Source of the DNA: Cercis canadensis
Lineage: Eukaryota > Streptophyta > Magnoliopsida > Fabales > Fabaceae
Direction: 5' to 3'
NCBI GenBank assembly: GCA_003255065.1
Contig: QAOA01007002.1
Coordinates: forward strand, 140,670 to 204,669
DNA: 64,000 nucleotides
A program made the position numbers and the translations under genes. Below the pieces are notes generated by a model. The model was given only the letters and a program-made list of their open reading frames with translations, was not told the DNA's origin and searched no databases. This document shows positions 13,033 through 23,357 of the stretch, one piece after another. The first letter of the stretch is position 1. Each line of letters starts with the position of its first letter.

Positions 13033-14167
13033 TGTTTTGATGATAACAAATGACTTTAATTCCTCTAATCTATGTTTTTGGCTTAGTGTTTTACTTAGAA
13101 CATGTTAGCAAGGAAAGTTGAGAATTGGTTCTTCCTTTATGTAAGAACTAGTTCTTAAACTAGTTTACTCATTCTTCCGAAGCCATTTAATCAATGATGT
13201 TGACATGGATCTAGGTGTGTGAAGACTTTGGAATGTGTAAGCCAATTTTGTGCATGTCAGAAGGTCATCTTAGCTTGTGAAGAAGGCTTTCTCTTATTGG
13301 GAGATGGTGTAGATCCACTTTTTAAGGGAAGTTAGTAAAAAACATCTCTGTTGTCACTACAAGACAAAAGAAATGGTTAGTGGAATTTCCTTTCATCTTG
13401 GCGTGACACCTGTCCTCAAATCAATAGATGTTATTGCTCTTCACGTGTTGGTAGTTCTCCTTTAAGATAGTGCTTTCAAACCTTTAGAAGAAGAAGAATA
13501 AGAAGAAATAGAAAAACAAAGAGCAAGAGTGTAGGTGCGATTGTAGCTCCACCCCTTCAAAATTTTCAATACTTAGTTTCTTCTTCCTCATGTATTCTTC
13601 TCTCTAAAATCTTCTCCGAGAGAGAGAAAGAGAGAAAATGCTAATGGAGCTTGACTCTAATTTGAGTGTTTTATACTCCGGATTTCAGTAGGAAATCAGT
13701 GAGTTACTTCTAGTTGTGATGCTAGAATGACAAAGTTCTTGGTGAGCTTTGGAGAGAAACCATGGATGTAAAAACTTGGAGAAACTTGGACAAATTAAAC
13801 TCGATTTAGTGGAACCCCAACATTGGGAGAAGTAGATGTAAGCCTTAGTGTTGAACCACTATAAATTTATGGCTAAGCTTTTCTTAATTCTTCTCTCTTA
13901 TTCTTGATTTCATATGCTTATTGAATTTTAGCTTGATTGTGATGAATAAGTGTGATTTTCTAAGTTGCTCTATTTGTGCTATTCTCTGTTAAACTAGATT
14001 TGAATTTTCTGTGTTCATCTATTCTGTTCTAGAACTAGTTCTTAAATTTCAAAATTAGTTCTCGTATTGTTTAGATCTTAGAACAAATTCTGTTTTAGAT
14101 CAAATTAGCTTAAATTTTTTGAAAACTCCTATTCATCCCTCACTAAGAGTATTTCCTGTAACTCTCA
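13033..14167 (+). repeat. Probable 3' LTR of the SIRE-like copia
   Basis: The stretch begins TGTTTTGATGATAACAA, a start commonly seen in SIRE-type LTRs, and ends CTCTCA. Length is about 1.1 kb, usual for that clade. Immediately after it, sequence matches copies A and C again, so the CA end is well defined. No second LTR is in the window to confirm the span. The sequence carries recurring AACTAGTTCTTA-like motifs and no genes. Confidence 0.55.
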
Positions 14168-15018
14168 ATTTATATTTTAAATTGAAACCAAGCATTTTGC
14201 ATAATCAAAAGTACTATGAAAGTACAACATATTTTTTTTAATTCATTCACATAATGAAAATTTCACAATATTATCCATAAAATTGTTTCTAACTCCTTTT
14301 GATAATTGAGGGCACTTGTCTAGAAATCTTATACATCCATATTTTAATTATGAATCTTTCCAAAGCTTCCAACCACGGTTTTGCGTATACTACGCCCAAT
14401 ATTTGCAATGATAGTAGCCAATAAAAAAATAATTTGGAGGAACCAGGCTAATGAACAGTAATTTTGTATATTAAATTTTATAGCAATAAGTGGGCTGCCA
14501 AGATAGTAATTTTGCTTGAAGTAATAGCGACACAGCCATAAGGAAAAGAAATGAAACATAAAGATATACTACTTTCTTCTTTCAAAAAGGAAAGTAAAAC
14601 TAAATCACTAAAACCAATTTCATAAGTGCACATATAAGTGGCTTTATTCATGAATTTATAGTGAATGCACCTATACGTACATCATGCATCAATGCACTGT
14701 CAAAAAATTGATTTAACCCAAAAGTTTAACCAGATTCTAATGTGTTTATATTTGTCACATCTGGTGCAGTGGGAATGTTCGCCGAACAATTGGCTAAGCT
14801 AGCTTAAAGGTTGTAGAATCATTGGAAGCACTGCTTCCATGAAGCGGCACTAGTCATTGACCAAAATCATAAATCCACTTATCTTATGCTTTCAAATGGA
14901 GGACAAAATGTTGAGATTTAAAAACTGAAATCAAGATAAGCTTATACAATGAGCTTATATTTATGGCCAAAATGCAAATGTATAAGTTCGAACCCAACAC
15001 AATGGTCTGCATGACAAG
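14168..15018. other. Start of inverted copy B, no gene
   Basis: This is the reverse complement of copy A from about 9455 down to 7650 with a deletion, and matches copy C around 55690-60000. Compared with A it lacks about 1 kb. Only short open frames without recognisable content were seen. Confidence 0.6.
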
Positions 15019-15385
15019 TAGGGGTGTAAGGCAAAACTGGAAAACCGGTAAAACCGACCGGACCGAACCGAACCGGGGGCAAACCGAGAGATACGGTTCG
15101 GTTTGCGGTTTGATTTTCTAAAAAACTGAGACATTCGGTTCGGTTCTCGGTTTCATTGAAGAAAAATCGGTGATAAACAGAACCGAACCGAGTATAAGAA
15201 ACTACGTCGTTTTGATAAATAAGGCTTTTGAACTCCGTTGCCCTAACTCTTCCTTCGACCCTCACTTCAGAAATTAGAATCCCTAACTTAACTTCTCCTC
15301 TCTTTCTCCTCATTCTCTGACCCTCCTACTCTCCTCCATCACCGACGTCTTTGCAATAGATCCTAACCTTAACCGTAACTGGGAA

Positions 15386-15516
15386 ATGGAATCCATTAGG
15401 GTACTCATGCTCGCCCAAGCCCCACCTGGAGTAGGAGCTCGATAAGCGCTTCAAGCTCATTCGGTTTTGGAATTACCCGCAGAGGTCCCAATTCCTCAAG
15501 GAAAACGCCAACTCTA
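15386..15516 (+). pseudogene. Captured exon-1 fragment of hydroxypyruvate/glyoxylate reductase (HPR2-like)
   Basis: The fragment starts at an ATG reading MESIRVLML. After a frameshift it continues PKPHLE, a TAG stop where this family normally has Gln, then ELDKRFKLIRFWNYPQ and FLKENANS. This matches the N-terminus of plant cytosolic D-isomer-specific 2-hydroxyacid dehydrogenases (glyoxylate/hydroxypyruvate reductase or hydroxyphenylpyruvate reductase, about 313 residues). Only about 45 codons remain, without the NAD-binding or catalytic parts. The match stops abruptly near 15516, where the family would continue with IRAVVG. It is a non-functional fragment inside the hAT-like element. Assignment is from remembered family sequence, not a search. 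Confidence 0.65.
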
Positions 15517-15517
15517 C

Positions 15518-15660
15518 ATGGGTACTGTCTCATTCGACGTCGTTCCCGTTATCAAGCACCGGCCTGCACTTGGGTTTGTGTATCAAAGCCTCGAGCTGTA
15601 TGCCAAGCTCCTCCTCGAGATGGATGCTGATAATTCTTCTCTTGATGCTGTTGGTATTAG
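15518..15660 (+). pseudogene. Captured coding-like fragment, identity unknown
   Basis: Directly after the reductase fragment, an open frame reads GTVSFDVVPVIKHRPALG followed by FVYQSLELYAKLLLEMDAD. It has balanced composition and higher GC than the surrounding DNA, as expected of an exon. I do not recognise the family. It does not match the expected continuation of the reductase, so it probably comes from a second donor gene or a rearranged exon. Confidence 0.35.
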
Positions 15661-15980
15661 CATATTTGCTTTGTTGCTTTTCTCTTTGGAATGGGTTTGA
15701 ATTCTCACACAGAATGGATGCCATTCTTTTGTGAAATTTGATCACTTTTTTTGTGTATCAGATTGTGGTGTTTTGGTTTTCCTTGGATTTATGATGAACG
15801 TTGAGGAATCATGGGGTTTCTTGTCATTTTATTGATCTGTGGTAAGAGCTAGCCATTTTGCCCAATTTCCCTTTTGATTTGTTTGTAGAGTTCTCTTGGT
15901 TGTGCTCTGTTTACCCCTGTTCCCTGCACTTGGCTTTGCTCAGATTTACTGTTAAAATATCTAAATGTCCATTTTTTCAA

Positions 15981-16530
15981 GGCTTAATTACAATTTTGAT
16001 CCCCTATTTTAACCACTTGATCGTTTTGGTCCCCCTTCTTTAAAAATGAACTATTGAGTCCCTCTATATTCATAAAATATACAAGTTTAGTCATTTTATC
16101 TTTAAGTCAAAATTCTTAGGTTTATTTCAAGGTGTAAAGTTCTCTGATTTATAATCGCACCGTTCAGATTGAAGAGGTACGTCTTGTGAATTTCCCAACT
16201 AAATTTCAGCTCGATCTAACGGTGAAAAAGTCTAAAATTTGCGGTTAGATGAAAAATTATTATTTTTGTATTTTGGGCTGAGTCCCACCGTTAGATCGAG
16301 TTAAAATTTAGTGAGGAAGTTCATAAGATGTAGCCCTTCAATCTGAATGGTGGGATTATGAATCAAAGAATTTTACACCTTGAAATAAACTTAGGAATTT
16401 TGACTTAAAGATAAATGGACTAAAATTGTACATTTTATGAATATAGAGGGACTCAATAGTTCATTTTTAAAGAAGGGGGACCAAAACATTCAAGTGGTTA
16501 AAATAGAGGGACCAAAATTGCAATTAAGCC
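15981..16530. mobile_element. Mutator-like MITE, full foldback, perfect 9-bp TSD
   Basis: The ends are GGCTTAATTACAATTTTGAT and its near-complement ending CAATTAAGCC. The two halves are inverted copies of each other along almost the whole 550 bp, with a loop around 16225-16290. Perfect 9-bp direct repeats TTTTTTCAA flank it (15972-15980 and 16531-16539), the TSD length of Mutator-like elements. No coding capacity. It is nested inside the hAT-like element, so it inserted later or was carried along with it. Confidence 0.9.
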
Positions 16531-16633
16531 TTTTTTCAATGATGTGCTCTGTTCTGATTTTAATCCAAAAAGTGAATAATACTCCTATTATCTCTACTAT
16601 TCCGTGGCCCCAAGTTTTCATCAAACAAGGTAC

Positions 16634-16771
16634 ATGGTTGATTTGGAAGTTCAGATCCCCATTGCTTTTGACCCATTCGCTGAGGCTAAAGAATTTGATG
16701 CCCCTGGAGCTAAAGAGTATGTGCATATCCGCATCCAGCAAAGAAATGGAAAAAAGAGCTTGACCACTGTT
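16634..16771 (+). pseudogene. Captured first exon of translation initiation factor eIF1 (SUI1)
   Basis: From the ATG at 16634 the frame reads MVDLEVQIPIAFDPFAEAKE, then a KEYVHIRIQQRNGKKSLTTV block near residues 28-46. This is the N-terminus of the plant SUI1/eIF1 protein (about 113 residues), which scans for the start codon in the 43S complex. The match ends after SLTTV and the remaining two thirds are missing. The fragment has no stop within it but runs into unrelated sequence and ends at 16813. It is a captured piece in the hAT-like element, not a functional gene. Confidence 0.8.
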
Positions 16772-17353
16772 TTAAACCAAAGAGTACATGGTTTATTTAT
16801 CTATTTTTATTAGTCTAAATTGTGACAATTTGGTCAACCATGAGTAGATATGCATGGTGCTGGTAGAGTAGCGGCTTGAGTTAAAATTGGCCTATTGTTT
16901 ATTGATTTAGATGGCAATGAGCGGCTTGAAATTGTCCTCCTTGTGCCCATGCTATATACTCTATTATGCATTAATATTTAATCCTCTAAATTGCTCTGGG
17001 CAATGGTTAAGTTGTGTGTGTCTGCTAAAGGTTGAAACTGTGAATATTCTTAGTCTCTAGAGTTTCCAAGAGACCAAGAGGGGTGAACCAAGGAAATAGA
17101 TAGGAAAGAGTTCATTGTTATCATTGTTTCAGTTGTTGGGTATCATGGAACGTGTGAATTCTGAGGCTTTCTGGTTTTTAGTGTCTAGTAACTGCTTTTC
17201 ACCATTGGATCTCCAAATAAGTGTTGAAACAGAGAAAAACTGAGAAAACCGATCGAACCGAACCGAACCGAATTAGTTTAGTTTGACTCCGTTTAGCTGA
17301 AAAAATTCTAAAAAACCGGACCGAACTGGACCGATTACACCCCTAGTGGCAAG

Positions 17354-20300
17354 TGGTTTGAATAAAAAAATCTTTCTATTTATTCACAGAAAATGCAAAT
17401 TTTGCATAATACATGCAAGTAAAAATGTGTCTGCGTGCTTGAAATATTACAAAATATGTACGAAATTAAACATATCAAATATTCTTCAAAATAACAAAAT
17501 CTTACTATTTATTATACAGTAAATGTACAAATTTGTCAATATTATAGTACATTTGAGGCCTTCATCTACTATTTTTATTTTGGTTACATGATAGCATGGA
17601 GGTTCAATCCTCCAACATGCTACATGTATAATAATTTGCTATATATTTTGACCTTAATAATAAATGTACAAGGTACCATGTGCATACACATATTGATTTG
17701 AACCCAAAATAAAGGTAGGGCTTTCATCTCAATAATGCTATTTTATATAAAAATTTCTTAAATTCAGATGTTTCCAAATTGTTTTCCTGAATACTGATAT
17801 TCTTGTCCCCTAAGTATTTTTTTTTTTGAAAAAAAAAATCTTTCACAATAACCTTGCCATATGAGAGTGAGAAGAGTGAATTTTGACTATTAGATCTTCT
17901 ATAAATACCTAGGATTAAAAAATTTAGTCACGTAATTTTCTTAAATGGTTTTATGATTGCCATATAGCTTTCTTATCTAGAGACAATCTAGTGATCAATA
18001 TTTGGAAATTAATTTATGTCTTGATATTATTTTTGGAGGGAAATTTGCAGAAGAGATTTGTAAAGTTTTTTTCCTTTCTTTCGGATGGGGGGTTTTTTTT
18101 TTTTTTTTTTTTTTTTTTTTNTTATTATATAGTGAAAAGATTAATCATCTCAGAGTTCATATTTTTTTATATAAAAAAAATGTGAATAGTGTAGCTATAA
18201 CTTAAATAAGATATCTAGCTAGTAAATTGAATACTATTAAACTAACATTTTTTTAAGTTGTTTTAACTTTAGTAATTATAACCCATAAAAATAGACAAAG
18301 AAAAAAAAAACGAAAACCCAATAACCAATCTTTAAGAAAGTATGGCTAACAGGCATAGTTTGAATATTTTTTCATGATGCACAATAGAAATCCTAATCAA
18401 CTAGTTTCCTTCTACTTGCAAAATAACTCTACCTCCAAAGATAATGTATAAGAATCATCTTGTTCTAAGAAATTAGTTACATGTATCCTATAATGTACAC
18501 ATGACTAATTTTGAATGACAATAATACTAAAAATTTAATACAACAACAATAATAAAAATGTTCCCTATTTTGTGTGCTTAGCCTAACAAATAGAATGAAT
18601 CATGAATGTTGTATGAAAGGAAATGCAAGTAACATTATTGATATCAATTTCAATTTCTCTTAAAATGTTACAAATAAAGATACTTTTTCAATCAATTTGA
18701 TTAGTGTCAAATTAAATGAAAAAAAAATCCAAACCATGGTATTGAAATATGCGTGATTTAATTTAGGTGTTATATTAGTATATGAGGACTATGCTAAAAA
18801 GTGTACCAAATTCTTCCACCTTCATCCATGGCTGCTTTATCAAGAATGTGATAGAACATGAGTTTGAAAAGCACTTGAAACAAATAATGTGTTTTAGAGA
18901 AGATGGTGGCAATCGAAAAAAAATAAATCAGAGTTATGCTTCTTCCCCAAATTCTTTCAAGCCCAAACAAACCCAAAAAAAAAAAAAAAACAAACAAACA
19001 AACAATTTCACTCTAATATACCATTTACTTGTATTTAAACAACTCAATGAGATCTATTTGCTTGCGAACTGGACCACTCTTAATTCCTCGGACACAAGTG
19101 GTAAAACTCAACGAACAAAGTATTTCTCCAAGGTCTGTTGCACTTGGACTTACAAACATCAAAGTTTTGCAGTCTCCTCCTGCAAATTAATCCTAGTTCA
19201 ACATAACTCGTTCTGTTCTAAAGTTGTTTATTTCTTGTTCTAACTTGTTTTCAAACATGTGCCATTTTCATAATTTGACTCAACTATAGGGTAACAATCT
19301 TAACATTCCTCTCAACCTCTCTTTCTGGTTGTCTTCCTAATGGAATGGACGGCTGTGATTATAAGTTCCCTCATCTGTTAATTATCACCATTTGACACGT
19401 CATTTAATGTATGTCATACATCAAATGTATCATAGAAAATCCCTACATTTAAACATCAGTCTGCTACGAAACTTCAACATGTATTTCAACTAAGACTTGA
19501 ACAATAATTTCCACTAGAGAAGAACAATTTTAATTTTCTCCCACTATTTTTCTAGAAAATGTCAACCCAGTAAAAAGAATGGGGTGGTAGTTAGTATTTT
19601 TCAACCCTCTTAAGAAGACTAAGTCAGCCTTACTCATAAAGTAGGAATTCTGGTGATAAAGAGAAAGAAGAACTTGTATTAATTCAATAGATGCTTTACA
19701 TAATTAGCTTCTTAGTTGTTTTTGCCAAATGAGAAGCCTCATTTATTTACACTAACTCTTCTTCCTAATGGATGTTGGAGATCATTCCAAATGAATAGTG
19801 TGGGAATTGAGCTCTAAAAGCTTCCGACCTCTATTTCTCAAAAATATCTAAGAAAATTATATGTATATATAAGAAAAATATTTAAAGAGAAATGAATATA
19901 TTATACATAATAGTACCTTTTTTTTTTTAACATTTTCTTACTATTTGTTCTCAACTAAATCTTGACTTTACAAATTCAACCGAACTCAATTTCATTTGTA
20001 TGAGATTCATGTCAATATTAAACCACATATAAGCCACACATTTTGTGTTAATGAGAAGTAGTGGATGCAATTTTATATTTTTAAAAGGACTAACTTTATA
20101 TTAAACTTTATATATATAGTTATTAAAAATTATTTCATGCTCCTTATACATAAATCCACCACTTAGTTGTTTATTTATTATTGACCATGCCAACTTTCGG
20201 TCAAACAGGATGTTCAGGAGTTAACATCTCTATTATTTGCTGTATCACTGCCTACCACGCCGTATTGACATAGTTTATTTAAATTTCTAAGCAAAAGGCA

Positions 20301-20442
20301 CAGAGAGACCAAACCTATAGAACTAAGAGTTTCCTTCTCTCAAATCTCAATTGAAGCAAATCAAGGGCAACATGCATATCATATTGGTGTACAAATAGCT
20401 AAGAGCAATGATTTTTATGTACATAACATGTTTACAAGTGAA
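17354..20442. other. Inverted copy B backbone, no gene; RLP region deleted
   Basis: Bases 17354-18002 are the reverse complement of copy A 7000-7640. Bases 18003-20442 are the reverse complement of copy C from about 51775 down to 45100 (minus the Harbinger element). The junction near 18002 therefore removes about 3.2 kb that in C holds the RLP pseudogene. A poly-T tract ends in a single N at 18121. An open frame at 18782-19243 on the plus strand reads through backbone that is broken in A and C, so I do not call it a gene. Confidence 0.65.
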
Positions 20443-20669
20443 GATTTTTAGGGCTTGTGATGTTGTTCTTCAATTAAAATATGAAATATATATATATATA
20501 TATATTGTTTTTCACACCTTAGCACCACCTCATCATCACCTCTTCTATAACAGCGTTACTTGCCATATCCGCTTTCTGTTAAACGAAAGTCAGATGATGG
20601 AGAGGGTGATGTGTACAACTCAGTGAGGTGTCTATAATGTTACTCCTTATTTGTATTTTCTTCTACTAA

Positions 20670-21664
20670 TGTCATGCTTTATCTGTTATTATACGTTGAT
20701 GATATAATCCTTACTTGCTCCAATTTATCCCTCATTCAGTCCCTTGTTGTTTCCTTGAATTATGCTTTCTCTTTAAAGGATTTGGGTGCTCTTCACTATT
20801 TTCTGGGCATTGAAACTACAAAAATGTTACAGCAGCTACATCTTTCACAAACTAAGTACATCATTGATCCTCTTCATAAAGCAAGATTGGAAAATGCCAA
20901 ACCAGCTCCTACTCCAATGATAAGCTCTTAGGTCCTCTCCATTTCTGACGATGAATTGTTGTCTCAACCATTTCTCTACAGAAGCTTGGTAGGTGCTTAT
21001 AGTGTTGCACCATAACTAGACTTGATATTTGCCTATTCAATAAACAAACTCTGTCAATTCATGAGTGCTCCCACAGATTTGCATTTCCAAGCAGCTAAAC
21101 ATGTTCTAAAGTATCTCAAATGTACTATGTCTCATGGTCTCACCATCACCAAGTCCAAGACACTACCATTGATTGCATATTCTGATTTAGACTGGGCTGG
21201 CTGTCCTGATGACAGACGCAGTGGTCATGCCATTTTTTTTTGAATCAAGCCTCATCTCTTGGACTTCAAGAAAATAGAAAGTTATGGCTCACTCAAGCAC
21301 TGAAGCTAAGTACAGGGCTTTAGTCAATGCCACCTTTGAATTGCTTTGGTTGTAGTCCTTTCTTCAAGAACTCATATTTTATCTGCCTTATCTTCCTTTG
21401 TTGCCATGTGACAACTTGAGTGCTACCTTTCTTGCAGCAAATCTAGTGTTGCATGCCAGGACAAAGCACATTGAGATAAATTGTCATTTTGTGTGTGAAA
21501 GAGTACTCAACAAGTCCCTCAAACTCTACCATGTTCCTTCTTTTGATCAACTGGCAGACATACTCACCAACACATTATCCACCAAGCCTTTTCTCTCCAA
21601 TCGCAGCAAACTCATTGTTCTTCCTAGAACCTTGAGTTTGAGGAGGAAAGTTAAACGAAAGTGA
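20670..21664 (+). pseudogene. Copia RT C-terminus and RNase H remnant (copy B)
   Basis: It reads MLYLLLYVDDIILT (YVDD catalytic box intact), SLKDLGALHYFLGIE, then RNase H with KSKTLPLIAYSDLDWAGCPD and, after a frameshift, a SSTEAKYRALV block. A C-terminal KHIEINCHFVCERV and DILTNTLSTKP tail follows near 21470-21580. Stops at about 20929 and 21015 and frameshifts near 21240 and 21330 break it. The C-terminal style fits small copia elements of the Ale/Ivana group; I cannot choose between them. Confidence 0.8.
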
Positions 21665-21953
21665 GATGATGGAGGGTGATGTGTATAACTTAGGGATGTT
21701 TCTATATTGTTAGTCATAGCCAGCTGTCATATTGTTAGTCATAGTCAGCTATCATTAGAGTTAGTTAAGTTAGTTTGTAACTAAATATTCAGAAGCTTCT
21801 AGAGAAAGGCTGAGTAGATAACTATCTTTACATCAGATTGCTATATATTATGTTATCTAAGCACTGTATATGATTAACCAATTCATTTTATCAGATCAAT
21901 ACAAAAGAGATCAAGGCTCATACACTTCAATTTTCTCTTCCTTCTTCTTAACA
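21649..21953 (+). repeat. 3' LTR of the deleted copia (copy B)
   Basis: It begins with a mutated TGTTAAACG start (reading AAGTTAAACG) right after the polyprotein end and finishes CTTAACA. The first 64 bp match the 5' LTR remnant at 20577-20640. Copy C has the same LTR complete at 36792-37098; copy A has only 682-864. Confidence 0.75.
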
Positions 21954-22339
21954 CATTCTGCATAGTGTTCTTGCTTGTTCTTAAATTCTTCTCTGCTACT
22001 GCATCTCATCTACATCATCAATTCAGTGTTGCTTCATCTTGTCAAGATCAATCCAAGGTTTTTCACTTTCTTCTTCCCCTTCTCGATCTCTCTTTCACAC
22101 TGGTTCTCCATTATCTCTCACTCTTGGCATCACAACCACATCTCTCAACTTCACTCCGGCCCTCTCAATTTTGATCCACCTTCTATCTTCAATAACTCCT
22201 CCCTCAACTTCCCTGTCAGGTTGGTGCTTGCTTATTTGAAAAGAAATTATAGGCCTAATTTGCTTTTCTATCTTCACATATTGCACCTTCTTTAGAACTG
22301 AAAGTAGTTCATGGATGATGGCAGGGAGATGGAGAACAA

Positions 22340-22597
22340 TTGAATTTGAGAGAAGGAATGGATGTCGTTGCCGGTGCTGGTGGCAATGCTGGATGTGCTG
22401 GTGCCTTATGTTTTGATCTCAAGCTTCACGTCTATGAGGTGCTACGGTTTCATAGAGCTTTTGCGTCGATGCTGGTTGATGGACGAGTTGGGCATGACTA
22501 CAATCTTCATTTGCAAGCCAGAAATGAATTGGAGAATTGGGCAAAAAATTCAAGAGTCACTCAATATTGTGTCCTAACGGCAGAAAAATTGAGTTAA
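22340..22597 (+). CDS. Hypothetical small protein carried in the TIR element (copy B)
   Basis: The 85-residue open frame starts MNLREGMDVVAGAGGNAGC and contains an EVLRFHRAFASMLVD stretch and HDYNLHLQARNELENWAKN. Copy C keeps the same frame (36210-36410) with amino-acid changes but no frameshift over 60 residues, although it ends earlier at a stop after ENWAKN. A CAG/GTTGGT donor at about 22219 and a TGGCAG acceptor at about 22322 suggest the frame may be a second exon following a pyrimidine-rich first exon (21960-22218). I do not recognise the family; a captured host exon is the simplest reading. Confidence 0.3.
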   Translation: MNLREGMDVVAGAGGNAGCAGALCFDLKLHVYEVLRFHRAFASMLVDGRVGHDYNLHLQARNELENWAKNSRVTQYCVLTAEKLS

Positions 22598-22763
22598 CGT
22601 GAGAGAGAGAGATAGGTGATGATCATGAGGTGATGCTTTGCTGTAAAAAATAATATACATGTTATATATTAGTTAGAGAACAACACCACAAATTCCGAGA
22701 TGGCACAAACACGTTATTGATAGCATTGCAATGGGCCATGGTAGAGATCGTAAACAAGCCACA

Positions 22764-23318
22764 TGTTATGTGAAGTATCTCAAAAATCAGTTACAAGTTA
22801 GTTACAAAATCAGTTTATTAGTTTTTAGTTTTTAGTTAGTTACTGGCCATGACTGACTAAAACTTATTAGAAAGCTTATTGGTTAATACTCCTGATTTAT
22901 AGGCAGGCTTGTGTTTACACATGCGTGGAGGACTTCACTTCAACATTTCTATATGCTGTGAGAAATCAGAGAAGAGAACTAATAAAGAGATTGAGAGAAG
23001 AGAATAGAGTGAGGCTTGGGGTTCTTGCTTGTATCTTATGCAAGGGTTAAGAACATGGCCAAGGGGTATTCTATTGTAACAAGACTTGATCTTGATTGTG
23101 TTAATCATAGTGAAACTGCTATCTCCAGTGGTTGTAAGCCATCTTGGCTGAACCACATATATCTAGTTTTCTTCTTCCTTTTACTTTCTGTTTTTAGTTC
23201 ATGTGTTTTCTGGTTTTTGCTTGATTAATACGTGTCTATGAAATTGCTACTGTTAGTACTGCTATTTCATTTGCTGTGGTGTTTTGTTATTGTGGTTGTG
23301 CGACTTGAAAACCTTACA
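22764..23318 (+). repeat. 5' LTR of the Tork-like copia
   Basis: It starts TGTTATGTGAAGTATCTC and ends AACCTTACA. The sequence right after it, ATTGGCGTCGTCTGTGG, is where a primer-binding site is expected, though it does not resemble the common initiator-Met type. Confidence 0.9.
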
Positions 23319-23357
23319 ATTGGCGTCGTCTGTGGTAATTGAAGAAAAGGCTCAACC

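Larger units (their letters stand above)
10190..14167 (+). mobile_element. Decayed SIRE-like Ty1/copia element with 3' LTR
   Basis: A plus-strand copia remnant fills the spacer between copies A and B. The order is a gag zinc knuckle (about 10420), protease, integrase and RT, the copia order. Protein motifs (a KGPKEVWVPK-type block, then WYLDNGCSRHMTGD) resemble the SIRE clade. The RNase H region is missing, and sequence jumps from RT to a probable 3' LTR at 13033. No 5' LTR was recognised. The 3' end at 14167 abuts the exact start of duplicated copy B. Confidence 0.8.
15019..17345. mobile_element. hAT-like non-autonomous transposon carrying gene fragments
   Basis: The insertion is absent from copies A and C. 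Ends are perfect 11-bp inverted repeats, TAGGGGTGTAA and TTACACCCCTA. They are flanked by 8-bp candidate target-site duplications ATGACAAG (15011-15018) and GTGGCAAG (17346-17353), which differ at two bases. An 8-bp TSD and a TAGGGG terminus are hAT hallmarks. Subterminal regions contain repeated CCGAACCG motifs at both ends (15050-15190 and 17250-17335). No transposase is present. The interior carries a hydroxypyruvate-reductase-like fragment, an unidentified coding-like fragment, an eIF1 fragment and a nested Mutator-like MITE, so it looks like a gene-capturing (Pack-type) element. Confidence 0.8.
20577..21953 (+). mobile_element. Internally deleted Ty1/copia element, copy B
   Basis: This is the most complete copy of the deletion derivative. 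It has a 5' LTR start of about 64 bp (TGTTAAACGAAAG from 20577), fused near 20641 to RT C-terminal coding sequence, then RNase H, then a 3' LTR at about 21649-21953 (305 bp, ending TTAACA). Five-base flanks CTTTC (20572-20576) and CATTC (21954-21958) differ by one base and fit a copia TSD. It sits inside the TIR DNA transposon. Its deleted structure could not encode gag or integrase. Confidence 0.85.
20443..22693. mobile_element. TIR DNA transposon (Mutator-like?) with nested copia, copy B
   Basis: Long inverted repeats of roughly 90-110 bp bound this element. The left end is CTTGTGATGTTGTTCTTCAA, and the right end has the complement of TTTGTGGTGTTGTTCTC. Both contain CACCTCATCATCACC-type motifs. 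Without the nested copia the element would be about 0.87 kb. It holds a short coding-like region at 22340-22597 and a possible intron upstream. The right end is cut into by the truncated P450. The same element is present in C and, half, in A. Long TIRs suggest Mutator-like, but no TSD could be established and no transposase is present. Confidence 0.6.

Noticed and set aside
14942..15313. 123-codon minus-strand open frame
   Set aside because: It starts inside the captured 5' UTR-like region and reads through the hAT terminal repeat into flanking backbone, so it crosses an insertion boundary.
16437..16763. 108-codon open frame overlapping eIF1 fragment
   Set aside because: It is in another phase, starts inside the Mutator-like MITE and is a shadow of the captured exon.
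18782..19243. 153-codon plus-strand open frame in copy B
   Set aside because: The frame runs through a Lys/Asn poly-A tract, and matching sequence in A and C is broken. No recognisable domain.
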